A DNA stretch of 64,000 nucleotides from Candidatus Zixiibacteriota bacterium (lineage in GTDB: Bacteria > Zixibacteria > MSB-5A5 > GN15 > FEB-12), in assembly GCA_022571845.1 (NCBI GenBank), contig JACZXB010000003.1, positions 1-64,000 on the forward strand, written 5' to 3'. This document shows, piece by piece, positions 15,001 through 25,770 of this stretch (within the stretch, counting starts at the first letter, position 1; each line of letters opens with the position of its first letter). The notes beneath the pieces were generated by a model, which did not search any database, had not been told where the DNA came from, and saw only the letters and a list, made by a program, of their open reading frames with translations. Made by a program: the position numbers and the translations under genes.

Positions 15001-18000
15001 TATTGCAGCCAGTGACGCCGACGGCTCTACCCCGACATTCTCGACTTCGAGCTTACCGGCCGGTGTAACTTTCACAGATAACTTAAACGGCAGCGCCACC
15101 TTTGACTGGACGCCTAACTTCATCCAGAGCGGCAGCTATAATATTACTTTCTACGCTTCCGACGGTCTGCTCTCCGACAGCGAAGTGGTTGTAATTACAG
15201 TCAACGAAGCCGGCAACCAGGCGCCGCAGCTATCGGCCATTGGCGCCCAGAGTACTACCGAAAATCTTAATCTTAATTTTGTCTTGTCTGCCAGTGACCC
15301 CGACAGCACCACCCCGACTTTTAGCTCTTCCACTCTGCCTTCAGGCGCCATATTCACCGATAACGGTGACGGCACTGCTGACTTTAACTGGACACCAAGC
15401 TTCATCCAGAGCGGCACCTATAACATTACCTTTAGAGCCAGCGACGGCACAGCCACCGACAGCGAAGTGGTGACCATTACAGTCATCGAAGCCGGCAACC
15501 AACCGCCGCTGCTGGCTTCGATAGGCCCACAAAGCGTTATCGAGGGTCAGCTGTTGGCATTAGCAATTTCTGCTTCAGACGTTGACGGCCCGGCTCCGAC
15601 ACTTTTAACTTCAGCCCTGCCCAACGGGGCAACTTTCACCGACAACGGCGACGGCAGCGCTGACTTTAACTGGACACCGACTTTTACTCAAAACGGCAGT
15701 TACTTTGTTATCTTCTATGCCTCCGACGGCATAGCCTCAGATAGTGAAATTGTTTCTATTACAGTCAACGAGGCCGGTAACCAACCGCCGCTTTTAGCGG
15801 CCATTGGCGCCCAGACAGTCTCAGAAGGCGCTAACCTTAACTTTGCAGTCTCAGCCAGCGATGCCGACGGTACCATCCCGGGACTGTCTGCTTCGACACT
15901 GCCATCAGGCGCAACTTTCACTGACAACGGCAACGGCTCAGGATCTTTTGACTGGACACCAAACTTTACCCAGTCAGGTATATACATTGTAACTTTCTAT
16001 ACCTCCGACGGCGCCCTCTCAGACAGCGAAGTGGTCACTATTACTGTTACAGAAGCAGGCAACCAGACGCCTCTCCTGACCACCATCGGCACCCAGTTAA
16101 TTACCGAAGGCAGCACTCTTAGTTTTGCTCTCTCGGCCACAGATGCCGACTCTACCATCCCCACACTCTCAACTTCGGCCCTGCCGTCAGGCGCCAGCTT
16201 TACCGATAACTCAGACGGCACGGCTGACTTTGACTGGACACCAAACTTTATTCAAAGCGGCACCTATAATGTCACCTTCTATGCCTCCGACGGCATAGCT
16301 ACCGACTCAGAAGCTGTCACCATCACCGTCAGCGAAGCCGGCAACCAGACCCCGACACTTGAGCCTGTCGGCCCGCAGGTGACCACCGAAGGCATCCAGC
16401 TGATTATTAATCTCTCGGCTTCAGACCCCGACTCTATCATCCCGACCCTGTCAACTTCAGCACTACCAACAGGCGCCATCTTTACCGACAATGGTAATGG
16501 CAGCGGTAACCTTGACTGGACACCAACTTTTACCCAGGCCGGGATTTACAGCATTACTTTCTTCGCCTCCGACGGCGCCGCCAAAGACTCTGAAATTGTC
16601 TCGATTACTGTTATTGAAGCCGGTAACCAGACGCCGCTTCTAAGCTTAATCGGCTCACAGTCAACCACCGAAGGCCTCAGTCTCAGCTTTGGCGCCTCGG
16701 CCACAGATGCCGACGGCACCACCCCGGCTCTGAGCGCTTCAGCACTGCCTGCAGGCGCCAGCTTCATAGACCACGGCAATGGCTCAGGCAGCTTTAACTG
16801 GACTCCAGACTTTACCCAGAGCGGCATATATAATATTACTTTCAAAGCTACCGACGGCGTCGCTACCGACAGCGAAGTGGTCACCATAACTGTCTCAGAA
16901 TCCGGCAACCAGGCCCCGCTCTTAAGCTCAATCGGCTCACAGTCTGTTACCGAAGGCGACAATCTTAACTTCAGCATCGCTGCTGCTGACCCCGACAGCA
17001 CCACCCCCATTCTGTCAACTTCATCTTTACCGAGCGGAGCTCTGTTCACCGACAACGGCGACGGCTCAGGATCCTTTGACTGGTCACCGGACTTTACTCA
17101 AAGCGCCGTATATAGTGTCACCTTCTACGCCTCTGACGGATTCTTAATAGACTCGGAAGTGGTCACTGTCACCGTCAACGAAGCCGGTAACCAGGATCCG
17201 GTCCTGGCCACTGTCGGTCAGAAGTTCGTACTTGAAGGTGTTAATCTGAACTTTACAATCTCAGCCACTGACGCCGACAGTACCATTCCCAGCTTAACAG
17301 CCACCGACCTGCCGACAGGCGCCAGCTTTGTCGACCACGGCGACGGCACCGGAACCTTCGACTGGACGCCGGCCTTTATTCAAAGCGGTACTTACTTTGT
17401 CTTCTTCTTCGCCTCTGACGGACTGGTCTCCGACTCAGAAATCGTCAGAATAACCGTCAACGAAGCCGGTAACCAGATCCCGGTTCTGGCTACTATCGGA
17501 AGTCAAAGCATAACCGAGGGAATAAACTTAAGCTTCGCTCTCGCAGCCGTTGACCCCGACTCTACCATCCCCACTCTCTCAACTTCCTCACTGCCAACAG
17601 GCGCTATCTTCTCAGATAACGGCAACGGCACCGCTGACTTTAACTGGACACCATCTTTTGATCAGAGCGGCAGCTACAACATCACCTTCTTTGCCTCTGA
17701 CGGCGCCTCGAAAGACTCTGAAGTGGTCACCATTACAGTCACCGATGGCGGCAACCAGGCCCCGCTCTTAAGCGCTATCGGCAACAAGACCGTACTCGAA
17801 GGAGCTAATCTTAACTTCGCCCTCAGCGCCTCCGATGTAGACGCTACCATTCCGATACTAACTACCTCAAGCTTACCAACAGGCGCAACTTTCATTGACA
17901 ACGGCGACGGCTCAGCTGACTTTGACTGGACACCAAACTTCATTCAAAGCGGCATATATAGTGTCACCTTCTATGCCTCTGACGGACTACTGACTGACTC

Positions 18001-21000
18001 GGAAGTCGTCAACATTACCGTTAACGAAGCCGGCAACCAGACCCCAATCCTAGCAGCTATCGGCTCACAGTCTACCATCGAAGGCGCTACTCTTAACTTT
18101 GCAGTCTCTGCCACAGATGCCGACTCTACCATCCCGGCTCTCTTGGCCCTCTCGCTGCCTGCTGGCGCTGTCTTTATAGACAACGGCGACGGCTCAGGCT
18201 CCTTTGACTGGGCACCAAACTTTACCCAGAGCGGCGTCTACAACCTGACTTTCTATGCCACTGACGGCTTAGCTGCCGATACAGAAATAGTTTCAATCTC
18301 CGTCAGTGAAGCCGGCAACCAAACCCCGATACTGACAGCTATCGGAGCACAAAGCACTTCTGAGGGTGTCAACTTGAACTTCGCTCTCTCGGCTACCGAT
18401 GCCGACTCTACCACCCCGGTCCTGTCGGCTCTCTCGCTGCCAAACGGCGCGGTCTTTATAGACAACTCAGATGGCTCAGGCAGCTTCGACTGGACACCCG
18501 ACTTTACTCAAGCCGGCAGTTATAATGTCACCTTTATTGCCTCTGACGGGGTCGCCGCTGACTCAGAAATTGTCGCCATAACCGTCGGCGAATCCGGCAA
18601 CCAGGCCCCGCAATTGACTGCCATCGGCGCCAAGTCTGTTACCGAAGGAATAAACTTAAACTTCAGCATCGCTGCTTCAGACCCCGACAGCACCATCCCC
18701 ACTCTCTCGACCACCGCCCTGCCAGCAGGCGCCAGCTTCATAGACCACGGCGACGGCTCAGCTGACTTCGACTGGATACCTAACTTCATTCAGAGCGGCA
18801 GCTACAACATTACCTTCTATGCCAACGACGGCTTTCTGAGCGACTCTGAAGTGGTAGTTATCACAGTCAACGAAGCCGGCAACCAAAACCCAATCCTTAA
18901 TACCATCGGACAACAGATAGTTCTTGAGGGAGCAAATCTTAATTTTGGAATTACAGCTACCGATGCTGACAGCACTAAACCAGTTCTGACAGCCATCGAG
19001 CTCCCGATTGGAGCAACTTTTGTAGATAATGGCGATGGCACCGGAACATTTGACTGGACTCCTGCATTCACCCAGAGCGGAACCTATTTTGTATTCTTTT
19101 ACGCCGCAGACAGTCTGGTCTCAGACAGTGAAATTGTCAAAATAACCGTCAACGAAGCCGGCAACCAGCTGCCGGTACTATCTGTAATAGGAAGTCAAAG
19201 TACAACCGAGGGAATTAACTTAAGCTTTACTGTCTCAGCGGTTGATCCCGACAGCACCATTCCGAGCCTCTCGACTACCAGCCTTCCTGCCGGTGCCACC
19301 TTTACCGATAACGGTAATGGTACTGGAAGTTTCAGCTGGACGCCTGGATTTGACCAGTCCGGAATTTATAACGTAACTTTCTTTGCCTCCGATGGAGCCG
19401 CCAAAGATAGCGAGATAGTCACTATTACAATAGGCGACGGTGGCAATCAGGCGCCGATACTTAGCACTATTGGCGCGCAAGCTGTTATTGAAGGAAATAA
19501 TCTAAACTTTGCTGTTAGCGCTACAGATATTGATGCAACTATTCCGGTCTTGACAACTTCAACTTTACCGGTTGGCGCAACCTTTACCGACAACACTGAC
19601 GGCAGCGGCACATTTGACTGGACTCCGGCATTTATTCAGAGCGGCTCCTTCAATATTACATTCTATGCCTCAGACGGATTCCTGATTGACAGCGAAGTAG
19701 TTACCATTACAGTCATAGAAGCCGGTAACCAGACGCCAATACTTACAGCAATTGGCGCTCAGACTATCAACGAAGGTGACTTGCTGACAATTTTTATATC
19801 AGCAGTTGACCCGGACAGCACCACACCGGTATTGACAACATCTACTCTGCCGAGTGGCGCAACGTTTACCGACAACGGCAATGGCACCGGTTCGTTTAAC
19901 TGGGTGCCAAACTTTATTCAATCCGGTATTTACAATATCAAGTTTTTTGCGAGAGATGCCTCCAATGCAGTCGACAGCGAAGTTGTGACTATTACAGTCG
20001 GTGAATCCGGCAATCAGCCGCCGGTTCTCGATTCAATTGGTGCACAGACAACCACTGAAAACGTACCGTTAAACTTTGTCTTAACAGCAACAGACCCCGA
20101 AGGCATCACTCCGACCATGACTACTTCGTCCATACCGGCGGGAGCAACTTTTGTAGACAATGGCAATGGCACGGCCAATTTTGACTGGATTCCTACCTTC
20201 CTGCAAAGCGGTGTTTATGTGGTAACATTCTTTACCAGCGACGGCATTTTGTCAGACACAGAAACAGTTATAATTACCGTCAACGAAGCCGGTAACCAGC
20301 TGCCAGTTCTTGATCCGCTCTCTGACACCTCTATGACTGAGGGAATAGACTTTGTATTGTCTGTCTTTGCCTCTGACGCCGAATCTGTTCCTGCTCTGAC
20401 AACATCTGTTCTACCGGCAGGCGCGGCATTCACAGACAGCGGCAACGGCTCAGGCAGCTTTAACTGGACACCTGACTTCATCCAGAGCGGCTCTTATTCT
20501 GTTACTTTCTATGCCACCGATGACTCTCTGGCGGTAGACAGCAACATAGTTGTGCTGACCGTTAACGAAGCTGGCAATCAGTCGCCAGTTCTGAGTCCAA
20601 TCGGCGACCAGGCTATTGCCGAAGGAATCACTCTAAACTTTGGCTTCAGTGCTTCTGACCCCGAAGGAACTACACCGATTCTTTCCGCCACAAACTTACC
20701 TGCTGGTGCTTCAATTATAGACAGTGGAAATGGAGCTGGAAGTTTCTCATGGACACCAGACTTTAACCAGAGCGGAATATATAGTGTTACTTTCTATGCC
20801 ACCGACGACTCTGCAGCAGTCGACAGCGAAGTAGTAACGATTACTGTCAACGAAGCCGGTAACCAGGCGCCAGTGCTGGCTGCTATTGGAGGGCAGTCAA
20901 CAGCAGAAGGCATACAGTTGCTCTTTGGAGTTTCTTCATCCGACGGTGAGGACATTGCAGCTCTAACAACATCTACTCTGCCATCCGGAGCAACATTTGT

Positions 21001-24000
21001 CGATAGCGGCAACGGCAGCGGTTCGTTTGACTGGACACCAAATTTTGTACAGTCCGGTATATATAATGTCACTTTCTATGCTACCGATGATTCACTGGCG
21101 GTGGACAGCGAAGTGGTAGAAATCACAGTTAATGAGGTCGGCAACCAGCTGCCGGTGCTAGCGGCTATCGGTTCGAAGTTGACTACCGAAGGTATTGAGC
21201 TGCTGTTTACAGTTACAGCAACAGACGGTGAAAGCATACCTGTACTGACAACCTCTGCATTGCCTGCTGGCGCAAATTTTGTAGACAGCGGCAATGGAAC
21301 AGCGTCGTTTAGCTGGACGCCAGACTTCCTGCAGTCGGGTATATATAATGTAACCGTATACGCTACTGATGATTCACTAGCGGTAGACAGCGAAGTGGTA
21401 GTAATCACAGTTAACGAAGCCGGCAATCAAATACCAGTTCTTGCAGCCATCGGCGCGCAGGGCACTCCTGAGGGGTTCATATTACTATTCGCAGTATCGG
21501 CTGTGGATGTTGAAAGCGTTCCGTCTTTAACAACTTCGACACTTCCGTCAGGGGCCGTCTTTGTAGACAGCGGTAACGGAAATGGAAGTTTTGACTGGAC
21601 ACCGAATTTTGTACAATCAGGAATATACAATATCACGTTCTATGCAACGGATGACAGTCTGGCTGTTGACTCTGAAGTCGTCACGATAACTGTCGATGAT
21701 GGCGGCAACCAGTTGCCTGTTTTGACTCTTATTGGCGCCCAATTTACACCTGAAAATGTACTGCTGACCTTTGGCGTGAGTGCAACAGATATTGAGAGCA
21801 TTCCAAATTTGACCACTTCAGCTTTGCCTGCCGGAGCTGTATTCGTAGACAGCGGCAACGGCAACGGAGCATTTAATTGGACACCAAGCTTCCTCCAATC
21901 AGGCGTATACAATATTACTTTCTATGCCACCGATAATTCATTGGCGGTTGATAGCGAAATTGTTACAATTACGGTAACAGAGCTGGGCAACCAGATTCCT
22001 GTCTTGGCTGCAATAGGTGCGCAGGCAGCGACTGAAGGCATCCTGCTGGCATTCGCTATATCTGCTACGGATGGCGAGGGCATACCGGTTTTGACTACTT
22101 CAACTCTACCCGCCGGCGCTGCCTTTGTAGATAGTGCCAACGGCTCCGGTAGCTTTATCTGGACACCGAACTTTGTCCAGTCGGGAGTATACAACCTGAC
22201 ATTCTACGCCACCGACGATTCACTGGCAGTCGACAGCGAAGTTGTAACTATTACAGTTAGCGAAGTCGGCAACCAGCTGCCTCTGCTCGATTCGATTGGT
22301 GCACAAACCACTACCGAAGGAATTGCAGTAAGCTTTAGTCTTTCTTCCACTGATGCCGAAAGCATTCCATCTCTGACAACATCTACTCTGCCGGCTGGTG
22401 TGCTATTTGTAGATAGTGGCAACGGTTCAGGTTCGTTTGATTGGACGCCCGACTTCCTGCAGTCAGGCATATATAACATAACTTTCTACGCTACCGATGA
22501 TTCGCTGGCCGTAGACAGCGAAATTATAACAATTACTGTCAATGACGCTGGCAACCAGTCGCCTCTGCTTGACTCTATTGGCGCCCAGACAACTCCAGAG
22601 GGTCTACAGCTTCTATTTATAGTCACCGCCTCCGATGGCGAAAGCATTCCTGTTTTAACAACCTCAGCGCTTCCGAGCGGTGCTGTCTTTGTAGACAGCG
22701 GCAACGGCAGTGCCTCATTTGATTGGCTGCCCGATTTCACACAAGCAGGAGTTTATAATGTAACTTTTTACGCTACCGATGATTCGTCGGCTGTTGATAG
22801 TGAAATTGTTACTATTACAGTAACAGAATCCGGCAATCCCCCGGTGTTGGATTCAATCTCCGATACCACGGTCACCGAATCATTTCTATTGACTTTCATA
22901 GTCACAGCATCCGACCCCGACAGCACGATTCCGACCTTGAGCACTTCAGTATTGCCGGCCGGAGCAATATTTGTGGATAGTGGCAATGGCACTGGAGAGT
23001 TCAGCTGGACGCCCAGCTTTACACAAAACGGAACATACCCAATTACTTTTTACGCTACTGACGGGCTGAGCACAGACAGTCAAATTGTAACGATCACGGT
23101 TCTTGATGTTGGCAACCAAACCCCGATTATTGATTCAATAGGGGATAGGACAGTTGCCGAAGGTGCGAATCTGGCTATTATCGTCACCGCCTCTGACGGC
23201 GAAAGCATTCCTGTCTTAACAACGACTGCTCTTCCGATAGGTGCAACATTTGCCGATAGCGGTAACGGCACAGGCTATTTTGACTGGACACCAGGCTTTA
23301 CTCAGTCGGGATCGTATCCGATTACATTCTACGCGACTGATGACTCTCTGGCCGTTGACAGCCAGCTGATTACCATTACGGTCACAGAATCTGGAGACCA
23401 GTCGCCTGTATTTGATTCTCTGGGTGACTTTACGACCACCGAGCTTGACACTTTGATCATAACAGTTAGAGCAGTTGATCCCGAAAGCACAGCGATATCT
23501 CTGGCAGTTATCTTCAACTCGACAAGCTTTACCTTTGTAGATAGCGGCAACGGAGTTGGTGTTCTGACTTACATTCCTTCGCTGTTCGACGCTGGTCTAG
23601 ACACCGTCAAATTCCTGGCCACTGATTCCGGAAGTCCGCCGAGGACGACAACTATTGTCTCGGTAATCACGACAATAGAAAATAACCAGCCGCCGGTTTT
23701 TGATTCTGCCGGTCCCTATGCGATCGAAGTAAACGATACCCTGATTTTCACGGTTTTTGCTTCAGATTCCACAGACCAGGATACTACGCATTCGGTCTTT
23801 TTGACGACTACAGGTCTGCCCGCCAACGCAAGTTTTACCGACAACGGTGACAATACCGGTACCATTACATTTGCACCTGTGCCGGGACAGGAGGGTTTAG
23901 ATACGCTAGGGTTCCTGGCAACAGATGAGGGAACACCTGCGCTCTCAGGTATAATGGATGTGGAAATAATGGTAGTCGGCGTAAACATTCCGCCGGTTCT

Positions 24001-25770
24001 TAATCCAATTGGAGCGCAGAGCGTAAAAGAGGGAGATCTTTTGACAATAAATCTGTCCGGTTACGATCCGGATTCAACCATGATTCCTTACTTCTCCGTA
24101 GACACCTCTGAATTAACAGGAGATATAACATTTGTGGATAACGGAAACGGAACAGCAGTGTTCACCTATATACCAACCTTCCTGGAGTCAGGACTCTTGA
24201 ACGTATCCTTTAGAATTCACGACGGCATAGACTTTGACAACGAAGATGTGATCATTCAAGTCTCTGACTTCGGTAACAGGCTGCCACTTTATGATTCTAT
24301 CCCCAGCCCTTCCGTAACTGAGGGTGACTCCGCTGTCGTCTATCTTACAGCATATGATCCGGATGGTGGTCCGGTTGTACTTTCGATTGACGAGGACGCC
24401 ACGCCTCTGCCGCCAAACTTTATCTTTACCGACAGCGGCAATGGATTGGCCACCCTGGAGTTATATCCGGTATTTAATCAGGCAGGTACTTACCCGCTTG
24501 ACCTGATAGTAGCTGACGACAGTTCAACGGCTGATACTTTCTCAATGATTGTACAAATTATCGAAGCTGGCCCGCAGCCGCCGGTATTGGATAGCATACC
24601 GGACTACTCGCTTGATGAGGCAACCAATCTCACTTTCACTATTACAACATCAGATATTGATTCAGTACCGCCGATTCTGACAACTTCTGCACTGCCCGGA
24701 AATTCCAGTTTTACTGATAATGAAGATTACACAGGAACCTTTAGCTGGACTCCCACTCATGATGACTCTGGCTCTTATACTATTACTTTCTATGCGACTG
24801 ACGCGGATCCGGCAACTACAATGGTAGACTCACAGGAGATAACAATTGTTGTCAACGATGTAAACAGACCGCCGTTCATGGATAATTTGCCAAATCCTTC
24901 AAATACAATGAACGAATTTGATACGCTTTCGCTTTACTTTACTGCCACTGACCAGGATGGCTCAACTCCCAGCATTAGAGTTACGTTGTCTGGTGCCGAT
25001 ACAATGGCTACCAATATGACATTCTTTGATTCAGGTAATGGAGCCGGTGTTTTCACATTCATACCTGACCACACTCAAGGCAACGACGATCCAACTTCTT
25101 ACAGCTACATCGTGACAGCCATCGATGAATTCGATTCCACTCTAACACAATCCAGCGGTACGCGCACAATACGAGTAAACAATGTTAACGTTGTCCCTAC
25201 TTTGAATTTCCTCGATGGAGTAGGTCCTTTCAACATTGTCGAAGGTGAGTCTATAAGTATCAGGGTGCTTGCTGAAGATATTGACGGAATCATTACTTCT
25301 TTGGATGCAACCAATCTGCCTCCTGGCGCAACTTTTACTGGCCCAATAATCTACTTTAAAACAGTGAATTGGACTCCTCTATTTAATCAGGCAGGCTCCT
25401 ATACTATGAATATTAGCACCAGCGACAACGATTCGGCAAGTGCCGATCAGTCAGTACAAATAAATGTGGCCGAGTTTGGCAACCACGCCCCGTCCTTTAT
25501 AACAACTTTTCCCGATACAATTGAATTCTTTGTGGGAGTAGTCGGAAATATCGTCGTCAAAGCTCAGGACCTGGACTTTGACATTATTACCATTTCATTA
25601 GATTTGGGCCCCCCAAGCGGTACATTTGTAGACTCTGGCAACGGCACAGGTGTGCACTCTTTCTTGCCAGACTCAGCCTTAATCGACTCTGTTTTTCCTG
25701 TCAGATTCATAGTAACCGATATCCCGGCTGGCCTAACTGATACACTGACAACATCTTACTGGGTCAGGAA
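2..25770 (+). repeat. Tandem array of about 90 coding repeats, period 282 or 285 bp
   Basis: Unit boundaries at the GNQ codons fall at 248, 530 and 815 (steps of 282 and 285) and continue with the same step for most of the array. I counted about 91 units by hand: one partial at the left edge, about 82 close to consensus, and roughly eight diverged ones at the right. Neighbouring units at the left edge are almost identical at DNA level, for example around 97, 379 and 663, so the array probably continues to the left of the window and has expanded recently there. Confidence 0.93.

Noticed and set aside
466-24000. Dozens of minus-strand frames of 60-170 codons inside the giant gene
   Set aside because: They recur with the repeat period and have the same composition in each unit; they are a by-product of the codon pattern of the sense repeats.
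2-25770. CRISPR-like interpretation of the tandem repeats
   Set aside because: The period is 282 or 285 bp, there are no unique spacers, and the array is one long coding frame.
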